Shown: positions 11,266-22,925, counted from the stretch's first letter. The stretch is DNA of 64,000 nt from Notospermus geniculatus (GCA_002633025.1 NMRB01001049.1:54056-118055); one strand, 5' to 3'. The notes: generated by a model from the sequence alone, not told the origin. Numbers and translations: made by a program.

Positions 11266-13631
11266 TGGTCAGAAAAAACTGAGTGACTCTGTGCATTGAA
11301 TGAAGAGTGAATTGGAGAAAGACATTCAATTTGCCATCAAAAGACAATCAATCAATGTTAACATTGACAGACGCCATTTGGTTGATATCTTAGATAGATA
11401 TTGCTCTGGGTATGAACTTGATAGCGTGTTTACGCCATACCCATGAATAAAATGATTGGTGAATTGACGATCATCACTTCATCGCTTCGTTCTTGTTTTA
11501 TACTTGCAGTGCTTCAAATTACCCGAGAATTTCAATCGAAGCAGACCGTAACAACAAACAACAGGCGGGATTTTCAACTGACGAGGCCACCTCTTCCCTC
11601 TACTTCGAGAGAGAGGTCGATACCGCCTGAGCAAGAGCGCTGATTGGCCAGTTAAAGTGTGCACTGATTGGTCGAACTTCGTAGTGACGTACGTGACAAC
11701 AGGAGGGTATGAGGAGGTAGAAGTATGGCTTCACTTGCTCCGGAAGTTATTTTGGGGTGTCTAGCATGTCGGCTGTCGTGATTTGACGCAACTCTTCCGA
11801 GATTTGGGAACCCCAATGCCAGCTATACTTGCACAGAAGTAGGTCGATTGACTCCGACTACGATTCAATGAAACAACTGTTCACTTTCTCGGCTGCTTTT
11901 CCCACGAATGGTCTTCGATATGGCCGGAGGTAAAAGGCAGGCCTTGGGAACGCTGCTGATGTATTCAGGTGTCAACGATTCACTTCGGTAGATGACATAA
12001 CGAGCTACACACTGAGCTCAGGAACAGGCCTACACAGACTGAAGCTTGGGGGGCATACGGGTTATTCTTTTCGGACAGCAACACGATAATTCTGTCACGA
12101 ACCGATAGCAGACGACTCCCAACTTAAAACACCACTGGATGAAAAAAATTTCGGTTCACTCTCTCGATGCCCAAACCTCGCCAGCCCGGAACCATCCCGG
12201 ACTGAATCGTAGTGATTAATTGATTGGTGCAAACGAATCGACCAACAATTAATACTCTAGCGTGTAAACACCAAGGCAGATAGAGAGCAAATAACGAAGG
12301 TCGGTGGAGTATGGACACTAATAAATTGTAATAAATTGCTGTTGGACTAGACCGTAAACATCACGTTGAACTTTGCCTGCCGAAGCACGGACTCAACTGG
12401 TCCACTTTGTTGTTAATTCGTTACGTTGCCAAGGCAGACCATGATCGATTAATCCTTTTAAGTGGATTTTCTATGTCATTTGTGATGGCTGCACATCACT
12501 GATATGCATCAGATTACCGGCATGTTGTCACCTCATCAACGTGATCATTCCAAAGTTTCATCTGACGTTAGAAAAGGGCAGACGAACTTTGTGCCGTCTC
12601 TTTGTGCTGCAGAGTAATGTGTGCTACAGAATGCAAAACAACTTTTAAGAGGCGTCGACCGGAAGTGACGCCATTATCGGAACGGAAGTCGGGGAAAATG
12701 GACATCTATGCTTGCAGGCTTAATGGATGCACGCTTGTTGGCATGGATAATTTCCAGTGGAGCATTTCGTGCTCAGGAATATGATATGTTTTGCGATCTG
12801 AACAGCAAGCTTGACAGTGACCTGTTCGCATAGGCTACACGGAGACCTGTCCGGAGAGGGTGCTTGCTACCATGGATACGTCCGTAACTCCCATGCTAAC
12901 AACTCCGTAACAACTTCAGAATAAACGTCTCCAGAGAAATTACATCTCAGAACGAGATGCGACTTGTAACCTTTTGTTTATGCTCTGATACTGTGATTAA
13001 CGTCCTCCAAACAATGGCCACATGAGTGGAAGATGATTACAACTTCAGCGATACTAAGAGAAATCTCTTATACAGTCAGATGGAATTAGATGGAATAGCG
13101 AGGATACGTTGATCAATCCCAGGAGAAGTGACATATCAATTAGCAGCTAACGTGATCGGTGAATGACCACTACGGATCGGTGTCCATGTGCTTGCTTGTG
13201 GATCACACAGGATCTGATTGGCGGAGATGCACTTGAACTCTTGGCTGTATCGTGTCGTCAGACGTCGTCGTATTTACATCGGTCGTGAACACCCACATTT
13301 GTCGATCTTGGATTGGCAGGAGACTATCGCCGTTTGATTTTGGAATATTCGTTTGAATTTCAAGAGGAATATGTGAGACACTTCATCGATTGAATCCCTG
13401 GAAGAATATTGCTTTGGTATGTTCGGTACGAATACCGAAACCAGTTTGAGTTTTCGGGGGTTTGGGACGTCAGAATTTGTTTACGATTCCCGGTGGATCA
13501 GGAATATATTTGTTGGAAAGAAGAACTAGCGATTATTCCACATCGCCAACTTAGTTATTCATATGGAGGTTCGGTCGTCATAACGAACGCTCATATTGGG
13601 AAATGACTGTTTGGGTCAAAGAGAGATTTAG
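11266..13631. other. Upstream region of GPR22-like gene; no other gene seen
   Basis: I find no supported exon here. The stretch just before the receptor start probably holds its promoter and 5' untranslated region, with possible upstream non-coding exons. I cannot place a transcription start. Confidence 0.5.
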
Positions 13632-15089
13632 ATGGTATCCAATGGTCAGGAGGCGATGACGTATAACGAATTTCCGGGCTATTTCTCGGCGTCGCTTGGG
13701 GCGTTTTTGATGATAGAAAACATTTTTGGTTTGACCTTTAACCTGATGGTTTTGGTCGTCTATCATTTGAGTAGACGTTCGATGACGTCAGTCGGGACAA
13801 TCATCATCACAAGTCTTAGCATATTGGACCTTCTTGTCGGACTGACCACAATTCCTGTGACTTTCACGATCATGGTGACGTCACGTATGCAAAGTCGTCT
13901 GTTTTGCTACTTCCACGAGGCGACGATTTCGTTCGCGAGTTCTGCCAGCGCTGTGAATCTCATGATGATAAGTCTAGATAGGTATGACACAATTATAAAA
14001 CCAATGAACAGGAAATTGACGTTGAAGAATGTGAAATATGTGCTGATAATCATTTGGACAGTATCACTGGTCGGATTCTGTACGCCATTCTTCGGATACC
14101 AGGCATCCGGGTCCACCGATGACGTGTTGCTAGGTAACCAAACAGAACTGCCGTGCTTTCAGTGGTTCTACATCTCCCGCAAAAACAATTACTATTACGA
14201 GTTGTATTACGTCATTTTGTACATTATCTCAAATACGGTGATGATATATTGTTACTTTAAAATATTCCACGAGGCAAAATCAAGACTGAACTTTCGCTCT
14301 GCGCTTGTCAAGGCGCCATTTCTAAATATTCAGGGAGTTAAGTCAGAATCTTCTTCCATGCAAGTGTCAAAACTTCATGAGCGACGAATGACAAAAATGA
14401 CAATGATGATTGTCAGTACTTTCATGATATGCTGGGGGCCACATGCCGTACTAAGTGTGGTTATGGTTGTAGTAGAAAGTACTTTACTGCTGGAGCAATT
14501 GCAACTGTGGTTTCTGGCGCTGGCCTATTTCTCCACAGTGCTACATCCGCTATTGTACGCCTTCATGCGGCGGAACTTCCGAGAAGCTTTAGCAGAGAGG
14601 TGGAGAGGCCGGCGCGGAACGGTGCGCATTTTTCCAGCGACAGAAGAAGATAGGCAAATATCCAAAATATCTCGGAAGCATTTTCAGGCGGACGATACCG
14701 ATACCCACGCGGGTTTCAACAACAACGGACGATCAGTGTCGGTGGTTGCAAATAATCACAAACTGGACACGCCGACAACTGTCAGTAGCACGGCTTCACG
14801 GGCAACTAGAAACCAACGAAGTATTAGCCAGATTGTCGATCTTGATAGTCACTGTAATTTTGTGCCGTCCAATGGGAGCATGGACTCTCTGATTAGACCC
14901 GGGGGATATACTGGCTCAGGAAGCTTGGCTGCCTCACTTGGTGAAAGCATTACCGGGCAGTACGTCGTCGTCTGCTCAGAGAACGTTGACGACTTACCGA
15001 GTAGTTACCGCCCGTATGTGATCGAGGAGACGTCCTCGACAAGGATTGAGGAAAGTCAGGACGGCATGCCAAAAGTTGACAGTTCATAG
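13632..15089 (+). CDS. GPR22: GPR22-like class A G-protein-coupled receptor, single exon
   Basis: One uninterrupted frame of 485 aa with seven hydrophobic segments. Approximate residues: TM1 20-44, TM2 52-78, TM3 90-113, TM4 133-152, TM5 186-210, TM6 255-283, TM7 288-312. Signature motifs are CYFHEATISFAS and ISLDRYD at TM3 (the DRY box), CWGP in TM6 and HPLLYAF in TM7. The HPLLYAF form in place of NPxxY, and the FHEA..SFAS block before TM3, are hallmarks of vertebrate GPR22. The second extracellular loop carries a possible glycosylation site (NQT). The C-terminal tail of about 165 residues is longer than in mammals and rich in Ser/Thr. The ATG is preceded in frame by a TAG (13629), so the start is firm. 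GPR22 is an orphan receptor of the plasma membrane; the ligand is unknown. Orthology is inferred from motif resemblance. Confidence 0.88.
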   Translation: MVSNGQEAMTYNEFPGYFSASLGAFLMIENIFGLTFNLMVLVVYHLSRRSMTSVGTIIITSLSILDLLVGLTTIPVTFTIMVTSRMQSRLFCYFHEATISFASSASAVNLMMISLDRYDTIIKPMNRKLTLKNVKYVLIIIWTVSLVGFCTPFFGYQASGSTDDVLLGNQTELPCFQWFYISRKNNYYYELYYVILYIISNTVMIYCYFKIFHEAKSRLNFRSALVKAPFLNIQGVKSESSSMQVSKLHERRMTKMTMMIVSTFMICWGPHAVLSVVMVVVESTLLLEQLQLWFLALAYFSTVLHPLLYAFMRRNFREALAERWRGRRGTVRIFPATEEDRQISKISRKHFQADDTDTHAGFNNNGRSVSVVANNHKLDTPTTVSSTASRATRNQRSISQIVDLDSHCNFVPSNGSMDSLIRPGGYTGSGSLAASLGESITGQYVVVCSENVDDLPSSYRPYVIEETSSTRIEESQDGMPKVDSS

Positions 15090-15148
15090 GTGTTACCCTT
15101 TAGGGAACGGGTCAAATTTGTCCCAACGTTCAGGGTTTGAACCCCTTA

Positions 15149-15290
15149 AGCAAGGTTCATTGGCACACGGAATTGGTCCGATTCAGGTCCGCAAAAAATC
15201 TATCAAATGGACTTCAGCGTTGTCGTATCCGGAAAACTAGGGGCAAACGGACTGGAAACGGACCGGATCCGTGTGCCAATGAACCTTGCT
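15149..15290. mobile_element. Fold-back MITE-like element in GPR22 3' flank
   Basis: The ends AGCAAGGTTCATTGGCACAC and its inverse give a hairpin of 142 bp, with further inverted matches (ATTGGTCCG/CGGACC). It lies 60 bp after the GPR22 stop and so may be transcribed in the 3' untranslated region. Confidence 0.85.
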
Positions 15291-15344
15291 TTACCCAACA
15301 GTTCCTCGTTGGTTGCGAGGACGCCGAAGTCCAGATAGTCCGGG

Positions 15345-15845
15345 ACCAAATGGGATCCCGTGTGATTATTTTTGGTATGAAATTTGCCGACCTATCTAGA
15401 TTGATAGAGAATGGCTTCCTGTACATGATAAACTTTCCCGGCCCTTCCGGAAATTCTTTTGACGGAAGTTACGGCCAATTGAATTTTTCGAACTGATTTT
15501 TATATCATTGGACCCAAGAACTGAGCTTTGTAGTTAAAAACTACTAAGAATATGCTGATTTGATTACGAAGCACCATGTTTCTATCTGTTGGTAATACAT
15601 TTATGGGGTGAAAATCCAACCGTTCAAAAGTTACATGTAGCTGTACATGGGTTCCTATTCTCCTCAAAGCTCAGTTCTTGGGTCCAATGATAAAGTCAAT
15701 TCCAAAAATTCAATTGGCCGTACGTAACTTCCGTCAAAAAATTTCCGGAAGTGCCGGGGAAAGCTTGTCATGTACAGGAAGCCATTCTCTATCTACATGT
15801 ATCTAGATAGTTCGGCAAATTTCATATCAAAAATCCCACGAGACT
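15345..15845. mobile_element. Large imperfect inverted repeat (about 500 bp)
   Basis: The left arm (about 15345-15535) and right arm (about 15660-15845) are inverted copies, sharing AGGAAGCCATTCTCTAT, CAATTGGCC and ACTTCCGTCAAA-type blocks. The central part (15540-15650) resembles the inverse of 2110-2230, including the GAACGGTTGGATTT and CCCCATAAATG blocks. This indicates a dispersed element family. No protein is encoded. Confidence 0.75.
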
Positions 15846-16603
15846 TATTTCGCCCATTTTGCACCGGACTAAGATGGTATGTATTTTTGAACGGGGGAAT
15901 CGTTACTCACTCTAATGTAATGCAATGTCACTTCCGGTCGTTTACCGGATAGAATAGGGCCTATACATGGTACACTCATTGCTGGTAGGGGAATGAAAAC
16001 CCGCGTTCATTCAGTAGGGCCCTAGATTCAATGGCGGAGGAGGAGCGATCAGGGCCCATTCATAAAACTGTAATAGTGTGATACGTCTATCCTTTGTTCA
16101 AAACGCAGAAGATAAGTAGCCTAGATCACACTTGACTCAAGTATGTTCATGATATGGACCCAGGTGTAATAGAATCAAGGCTCGATGCATCCCGATAAAG
16201 GATGTCCCTCAACGATACACTATTGGACGCAAGAGAGACCAAGACAATACACACGAAGGAAATCGGAGGCCGCATTATCACACCGGCGGCCCATGGCCTG
16301 AATTCCCAACCACATATATGTCAGCGCCACCTGTTCCTTTTCTAAATAAATGGTTTGTTGATAATTTGTCTGCACTTTTGTCATTTTTGTCGTAAAGGCC
16401 CTTCAACTCTTCATATTTGTACCCATGAACATAGGCGTGAATCGTGTATCTGAACTTGGAATCTCCAAAAACAATGGACTAGACGCCAGGCAGAAATCAC
16501 TACCACAGTCACATGGTGACTCTCTGCCAAAATAGGATGGGCCCTATGCCCCCCTGCATTCTTGGCAGAGACCAAAGTGGCTGGCTGCACAAGGCGCACT
16601 ATG
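15846..16603. other. Intergenic, no gene recognised
   Basis: I see no exon with supported ends. The stretch has scattered short repeats only. Confidence 0.5.
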
Positions 16604-16610
16604 ACCTGGA

Positions 16611-16732
16611 GCCATGTTCCCGAAGCCATCGTTAGGTTAACGATGTCGTTAAAACTGGAAAAATGCATAGCGTAACGACATCGTTTTAACGACGGCTTCG
16701 GGAACATCATCATCATCATCATCATCATCATA
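16611..16732. mobile_element. Fold-back family 'CCATGTTCCCGAAGC', copy 2, with (CAT)n at its end
   Basis: This is the same hairpin family as 7594-7697. The right terminal repeat is cut at GGGAACAT and runs straight into nine CAT triplets (16705-16731), so the microsatellite seems to have grown from the element's own terminal CAT. Confidence 0.8.
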
Positions 16733-17012
16733 ATAGCATCATGTCCCGGTTGGGACTTTGCCGTTATTTTGTATTCCCAATTACTTTGCTGCAGCATGCC
16801 GAAAAAGTATGACGGGCGGTCAACTACAAACAGGCACCTCAATTTATCGTATAAAAGTCTTGTAAATCGTTTCCTCAATGAAATTCCGTGGCGTTTGTTG
16901 GCTTCTCAATATAAACAATATGTGATTTCTATGTCCACCTCTACGTAATAGTATTTACAATGTCTAGTCCAAAAGAACATATATACACATGTCATGCATG
17001 TCCGAATTATCC

Positions 17013-17273
17013 CTACTCCAGGGTGAATTTTCTCCAGTGAGAATCTAGTCTACCTTTGAAGGAGTTCACAGACGGTGCATCAACTACTCTCTGTGGCAAC
17101 GAGTTCCAGTCATGAACTACCCTGCTAGCAAAAAAGTTTCTTCTCACTTCCAGGTTTGATCTTGTAAGATACAATTTCTTACTATGCCCCGCTCTGGTGC
17201 GGGAACTATCCGCAAGTGGGGTATTCATATTGCAGAACAGTTTATCGCTCATCATAATATGGTTCCCGATCAA
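17013..17273 (-). pseudogene. LINE reverse-transcriptase C-terminal fragment (3' part)
   Basis: A minus-strand open frame of 86 codons carries the conserved tail of non-LTR retrotransposon polymerases: HSKKLYLTRSNLEVRRNFF, then VVHDWNSLPQRVV, then APSVNSFKGRLD and a terminal stop. Nothing of the catalytic domain (YADD box) is present. The next upstream piece of the same polymerase is at 18599-18680, so the element was split by about 1.3 kb of microsatellite and satellite DNA. It is a dead relic. Confidence 0.8.
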
Positions 17274-17296
17274 TCAGATCGGGAACCATATTGTTT
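17250..17296. repeat. Perfect short palindrome at satellite boundary
   Basis: ATGGTTCCCGATC and its inverse surround a 4-7 base loop at about 17259-17291. GGGAACCAT recurs at about 18560, on the far side of the inserted satellite. The palindrome may mark the insertion boundary inside the LINE. Confidence 0.6.
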
Positions 17297-17305
17297 TTGG
17301 TCATG

Positions 17306-17365
17306 GTGTCTGTGTGTGTGTGTGGGTGTGTGTCTGTGTGTGTGTCTGTGTATCTGTGTGTCCGG
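17306..17365. repeat. (TG)n microsatellite
   Basis: The stretch is imperfect TGTGTG interspersed with TGGG and TGTC. It is simple-sequence DNA between the two LINE fragments. Confidence 0.9.
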
Positions 17366-17809
17366 TCTGTCACACCTTCATATCTCATCTCCTTGAACAG
17401 CTATCCTACCCCTAGGTTTGTCAACCTGGGCAATCCAATGAGCCAATAATTTTCAATCTCAGATGTCTCCATCATGATGTAATCAACATATCGGACTTGA
17501 TATTTTGTCTGTCACGCTTTTATCTGATGGCATAACTCGGCTCCTTCAACACCTACAGCAATGGAAATAAGTTCTACCCTTAGGTTTTCATACCTTAGGA
17601 ATTGAATGGGCTGATTACTTTTGATGTGAGATGTTGGGATCATGGTGATATCGATATCACGAATTTGATATTTTCAGATAACTTGCCATACTGTCAACTG
17701 AGCAACATGAAACAAGTCTTAGTTCATGCCTACTTATCCAAGGACTGGACTATGTTGAAATTCTCAGCCTCAAGTGTCCGGGTGTTCGAAATATCATGAG
17801 ATTTTGATA

Positions 17810-18490
17810 TATCAAACTTGATAATTTGAAATATCTCTGCCTGTGGTAAAGGTAGAGGCATGATATCACCCATACTTAGGTTATTGAGGATGCCCATTTC
17901 GATTATGCAATGACCTTGATGATCAGAGGTCAAGGTCAAGGTCAGAGGTCAAGGTCGAACTTGAAAATTTGAAATATCTCTGCCTGTGGTAGTGATAGAG
18001 ACATGATATCACCCACACTTTAGGTTATTGAGGATGCACATTTCGATTATGCAATGACCTTGATTGTCAGAGGTCAAGGTCAAGGTCAAACATGAAAAAT
18101 TGTAATTTCTCTGCCTGTGGTCGAGATAGAGACATGATATCCCCCATACTTAGGTTATTGAGGATGCCCATTTCGATTATGTAATGACAATGATGATCAG
18201 AGGTCAAGGTCAAGGTCAAACTTGATAATTCGAAATTTCTCGGCCTTTGGTAAAGGTAGAGGCATGATATCACCCATACCTAGGTTATTGAGGATGCCCA
18301 TTTCGATTATGCAATGACCTTGATGATCAGAGGTCAAGGTCAAGGTCATACTTTGATAATTTGATATATCTCTGCCTATGGCAGAGGTGGAAGCATGATA
18401 TCACCCACTATTAGGTTACTGAGGATGCCCATTTTGATTATGCAATGGCCTTGACGATCAGAGGTCAAGGTCAAGGTCAAACCTGATGAT
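17810..18490. repeat. Satellite of about 115-130 bp units with AGGTCA half-sites
   Basis: Five to six imperfect head-to-tail units each contain TCTCTGCCTGTGGT, then GCATGATATCACCCA, then TTAGGTTATTGAGGATGCCC, then CAATGACCTTGATGATCAG, then AGGTCAAGGTCAAGGTCA. Every unit therefore ends with tandem extended nuclear-receptor half-sites (TCAAGGTCA). There is no coding potential. The array interrupts the LINE remnant. Confidence 0.85.
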
Positions 18491-18598
18491 TTGATTTGAG
18501 CACATCAAAATGGCTGCCAGCAGGCTGCCTGTCATGCCTGTAAGGTCCTCTTAACAAGCGGGAACCATCAGACATTTACAATGTCATCTTGTCTTGTA

Positions 18599-18680
18599 GG
18601 TAGTAATCATATCCCCTCTCCTTCTCCTTTGTGCTAAAATTGGCAGGGATAGTCTATCCAATCGTTCTTCATACGGTAAG
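18599..18680 (-). pseudogene. LINE reverse-transcriptase fragment (5' of 17013-17273)
   Basis: The minus strand reads YEERLDRLSLPIL, then QRRRRGDMITTYKT and a stop. This matches the family pattern in which a [R/S]YEERL..L motif and RRxRGDxIxxYK come before the HSxKL..R..F tail. The tail is found 1.3 kb away at 17013-17273 on the same strand and in the right order. Confidence 0.7.
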
Positions 18681-18700
18681 TTATGTAGACAAGGGACCAG

Positions 18701-18810
18701 GACCCATGTTCCCGAAGCCGTCGTTAGGTTAACGATGTCGTTACGCTATGCATTTTCCCAGTTTTTACGACATCGTTAACCTAACGATGGCTTCGGGAAC
18801 ATGGCTCCAG
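18701..18810. mobile_element. Fold-back family 'CCCATGTTCCCGAAGC', copy 3
   Basis: The terminal repeats CCCATGTTCCCGAAGC and inner AGGTTAACGATGTCGTTA arms are as in 7594-7697. Copies 2 and 3 bracket the broken LINE on both sides. Confidence 0.85.
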
Positions 18811-19689
18811 GTCCATGAAATTAAAGACAACAAGTTGCATAAAATGCAGGAAATTAGGCCTACAGTTTTAGTATTACTTGTCAACAAAATTCTGAAAGAC
18901 TGGCCCTTTGAACAGCAGAGTTCTCTCCAGGGTTAACGCCCACTCCACCCCTTCCTTTGGAAGGGCCGATCCAACCAAGTAACTGAGGGACGATCGGTGC
19001 TGCGAAGACACAGACGTGTTATAGTGTAGGATGGACAGATCGGTAATGGTCGTGATATTTCCAAGAGTAACAACAACAACAACACTTCACCCACGTGGTC
19101 TTGTTTTCATTACGCGAGCAACATTTTTGCCATAAACACTGATAAATTGCGACTGTTCCTCCCACTGATCGCACAATCTGGTCCAAATTACCCTTTTAAA
19201 CAAACAAATGAAGCGTCTGCGCCAGTCTGTACTACAAAAGGTGATACGACCGACTCGTTTAACTATGTTAAAATCTTAGTTCATTCACCATGTTCACTCC
19301 GTGTACACCATGTACACTCACCATGCTCACTGCATGCATCATCGATCATGCAGATTCATATCACACCTATACATGCCTATGCAATGCATGGTGTGATTGT
19401 TGGTAGGCCTAGGCCCTTGGGCATGGGCAAGGCATGTGGCATGGTATGGTATGGTGTGGGCAAGCCAACTGCTGGCCTGTGGACAGTACTACAGCAGCAC
19501 AGGCTGCTGCCATGACTTCTGGCACATGGGCATTGGGAGGTAGGCCTTTACTAGACCTACCGGTATCCTATGCGCCGCTGCCGCTGGTCCTGATCTTATT
19601 AGCCCAGTTTAGTTAGGGCCTAGTTCGCGAAGTAGATAAGGCCCATGGACATGGTTCATATAAATCAATCATATAAATCAAGGGTCAAA

Positions 19690-21078
19690 ATGATAATCGA
19701 TGATGATTTACAGAGTGACGATGGAGACCAGGATGTCCAGTCAGCATCCAGTGATGAAGAATCCAGTCCTGGGAGTGAATCAGATGTACCAAGTGAGGAG
19801 GAGGATGGAAGAAACAATCAACAGCCAGTAGCCCGTGGAGATGAACCACCCCATAAAATGGCCAAACTTTCGAAAGGGGAGTTGTATAAACCCCCGACAA
19901 ATGAAGAGCTGAATCAACTGAAGGAAGATCAGGATGCAGGTAAGGAATCACCATGCTGGTTGATGAGGTATGGGACAAACTACGTGGACATCCATAAGAT
20001 GAGTGTTTGAAGAAGGCTGGTAAGGCAGCTATCGATAAATATCAATGTCTTTTTCAGATTTCTGAATTGCTGAATGAGGTGGCCATTACAGAAACCAAGG
20101 CAGTGACAGAGTTTCTCCATCAGCTGAAAGACTTGCTGACTGGTCTTCCTAAAGGCAAACAGTATGATGTAAGTGTTATCTTTCATATGATTGGCCACCA
20201 TGACTGACAGAAGGCCAGTAGTGCTCTGCGATGGCCCTTGTTACTTAGGGCCAGTAATGCTCTGCGATGGCCCTTGTGAATGTATCATTTGGTTCATCAA
20301 ATAAACATAATCTGAAACAAAAACTGACAGAACTTGAGTGTGTTTTTGAATTTTACTGTATTTTTCAATGGATAAGTACGGTAATTTCTATTCTAACACC
20401 TTCTCTTCAGCTGACAGACCAGCGCTGGTGCAAAAAGATGAAAGTCAAAGTGCCACTGCATCAAGAGCAGACTGGAACCTGTATGAAACCAGATCCACAT
20501 GTCGATGTAGCTGTAGAAATTCCAATGGTAAGTTCAGTGGTAGATGCAAGAAAGATGTAACATGAAACAGAACTCGGGGAATCTAATCCCTTCCTCATGT
20601 GTGCAATCTTCTTGACAGGACTGTCTCCAAGCCAAGGACCACATGAACGAGAGATACCTGAGAAAACGAGCTCTCTACTTGTGTCACATTGCTGGAAACC
20701 TGAAAGGTCATGACCTCATTAAAGATGTCAAATTTACATATCACCAAGGGAACCACATGAAGCCTATACTCGTTATACGTCCTGCAGGTGAGAATGAGAT
20801 TGATGCTGCCACCTAGATACGTACCGGTACAGTATTGGTGTCGATATTGATGCATGAACTGCAAAATTCGGTGTCTTATTTTCACATTCTGATTTGGACA
20901 GATGTCTCATGGTCTGCGGTTTATATATTCTCACATCTTCAATCTAGGTAAGGCTGGAAAAGCGATGACAGTCAGACTTCACACAACTCCAGCTAAAGAT
21001 TTCTTTAAGATGAGCAAGTTTCATATCGGCAAGAACTACAATAAAAAGTTGGTGATGATCCGTCGAATAATAAGTTAG
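19690..21078 (+). CDS. NOL6: NOL6/Nrap-like nucleolar protein, N-terminal exons only
   Basis: Five exons with clean splice sites and matching phases: 19690-19939, 20029-20168, 20411-20527, 20619-20787 and 20948-21078. They encode 268 aa; an in-frame ATG at 19645 would add 15. An acidic Ser/Glu-rich N-terminus is followed by KLSKGELYKPPTNEELN, RVPLHQ-type KVPLHQ, TGTCMKPDPHVDVAVEIPM, ERYLRKRALYLCHIAG and MTVRLHTTPAKDFF, all in NOL6 order. NOL6 is a small-subunit processome component in the nucleolus, usually above 1,100 aa. Two oddities: about 24 residues expected between KVPLHQ and TGTC, including the GSYLL nucleotidyltransferase-fold motif, are absent in frame; and the frame stops at 21076 with no later exon before or after the gap. 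I read it as a truncated copy, or as a gene whose rest is misplaced in the assembly. Confidence 0.75.
20210..20282. repeat. Short tandem duplication in NOL6 intron 2
   Basis: The stretch GTGCTCTGCGATGGCCCTTG appears twice about 40 bp apart with GGCCAGTA before each. It is a local slippage duplication without evident function. Confidence 0.7.
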
Positions 21079-21986
21079 TTATTGCACTTTTTGTCCATTT
21101 CAATTCAAATGGAGCCATCTAGTGACTTCTCAATGAACCACAGACATACAGAGACCAAGGTGGGGTCAGTCAGTACAGTGACCATGGTAACAGGTAGGCC
21201 TTAGCAATGACATTCAGTTCTAGCAGTGTTCACATGTTCACTGGTTGTGTGACTGTTATTAGGCCTAGGCCTGTGGTGATTGCTGTGTCAGGGGGATCTG
21301 ATGATGTTGCCTTTGTTTGGACAGGTAGGACTAGCCCTAGCCATAGGGTTTTTGACACCTTCTTGGCCTAAGCCCTAACGTTAGTAGGCCTAGATTATCA
21401 ACTCATAGGCCTACAATCATGATCAGTTAAAGACTTTGATGGGCCCAATCCAGGCCTAGGGCCTAGCCTAGGCCTACCGGTAGGCCTACGCCCCCCCCCC
21501 CCCCAATAGTGGTACCGGTATTTTGATGGCAATGCGGTTCAAATGCATAGGCCTACGGTTAGTGATAAAACCCGGAATGAAACGAAACGAAATGAAATCA
21601 TCGAAATGATCGAAATGGGACTCGCAGGGAAATTGGGAATTAACGTAGGCCGAGTTGAATTGACGTTTTTTTCAACATACCACACAAAATCAAATTGATG
21701 TTTAAGAATCAGAATGCCAAAGAAAATGCCAAATACATGAATTAGATTTCATCGAACTCCATACTAGATCCATCTAGCGGAGTATCGTGGTACCAATGTA
21801 CTAAATTGCCGAAAGAGACCAATTAGGCCGAACCACTAAAACACTGGACCGTATGCAGTCTATACGTGTTCCTCGTTAGTAAATACGCAGAGCATACACA
21901 TGTATTTCGATGGTTATTTCGATGCATAGTGTTATGTCAGGGAGCTCTATATTTAGCGTAGGATGATTATAGATAATTGGGCAATG

Positions 21987-22792
21987 NNNNNNNNNNNNNN
22001 NNNNNNNNNNNNNNNNNNNNNNNNNNNNNNNNNNNNNNNNNNNNNNNNNNNNNNNNNNNNNNNNNNNNNNNNNNNNNNNNNNNNNNNNNNNNNNNNNNNN
22101 NNNNNNNNNNNNNNNNNNNNNNNNNNNNNNNNNNNNNNNNNNNNNNNNNNNNNNNNNNNNNNNNNNNNNNNNNNNNNNNNNNNNNNNNNNNNNNNNNNNN
22201 NNNNNNNNNNNNNNNNNNNNNNNNNNNNNNNNNNNNNNNNNNNNNNNNNNNNNNNNNNNNNNNNNNNNNNNNNNNNNNNNNNNNNNNNNNNNNNNNNNNN
22301 NNNNNNNNNNNNNNNNNNNNNNNNNNNNNNNNNNNNNNNNNNNNNNNNNNNNNNNNNNNNNNNNNNNNNNNNNNNNNNNNNNNNNNNNNNNNNNNNNNNN
22401 NNNNNNNNNNNNNNNNNNNNNNNNNNNNNNNNNNNNNNNNNNNNNNNNNNNNNNNNNNNNNNNNNNNNNNNNNNNNNNNNNNNNNNNNNNNNNNNNNNNN
22501 NNNNNNNNNNNNNNNNNNNNNNNNNNNNNNNNNNNNNNNNNNNNNNNNNNNNNNNNNNNNNNNNNNNNNNNNNNNNNNNNNNNNNNNNNNNNNNNNNNNN
22601 NNNNNNNNNNNNNNNNNNNNNNNNNNNNNNNNNNNNNNNNNNNNNNNNNNNNNNNNNNNNNNNNNNNNNNNNNNNNNNNNNNNNNNNNNNNNNNNNNNNN
22701 NNNNNNNNNNNNNNNNNNNNNNNNNNNNNNNNNNNNNNNNNNNNNNNNNNNNNNNNNNNNNNNNNNNNNNNNNNNNNNNNNNNNNNNNNNNN
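21987..22792. other. Assembly gap (806 N)
   Basis: There is no sequence. Flanking DNA on the right is AT-rich and inverted-repeat-like (22793-22925), a plausible cause of the break. The gap is probably of estimated size and could hide missing NOL6 exons only if its true length is much larger. Confidence 0.98.
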
Positions 22793-22925
22793 TAATTCGA
22801 ATATATGCAGACATTAATTCGAATTAATACAGGTATAAAATCGAATTAATACATGGATAAAATTGAACATATACAGACATTAAATACGATTTAATACCTG
22901 TATTAAAAAACGAAATCTGATTGGA
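22793..22925. repeat. AT-rich inverted/tandem repeat beside the gap
   Basis: It contains repeated ATTCGAATTAATAC blocks, with TTAATACAGGTAT and its inverse ATACCTGTATTAA. It may be one arm of a larger hairpin extending into the gap. Confidence 0.65.

Noticed and set aside
19147-19616. Open frames of 122 and 60 codons before NOL6
   Set aside because: Low-complexity CATG/CCATGTTCACTC repeats produce them. No splice sites or similarity.
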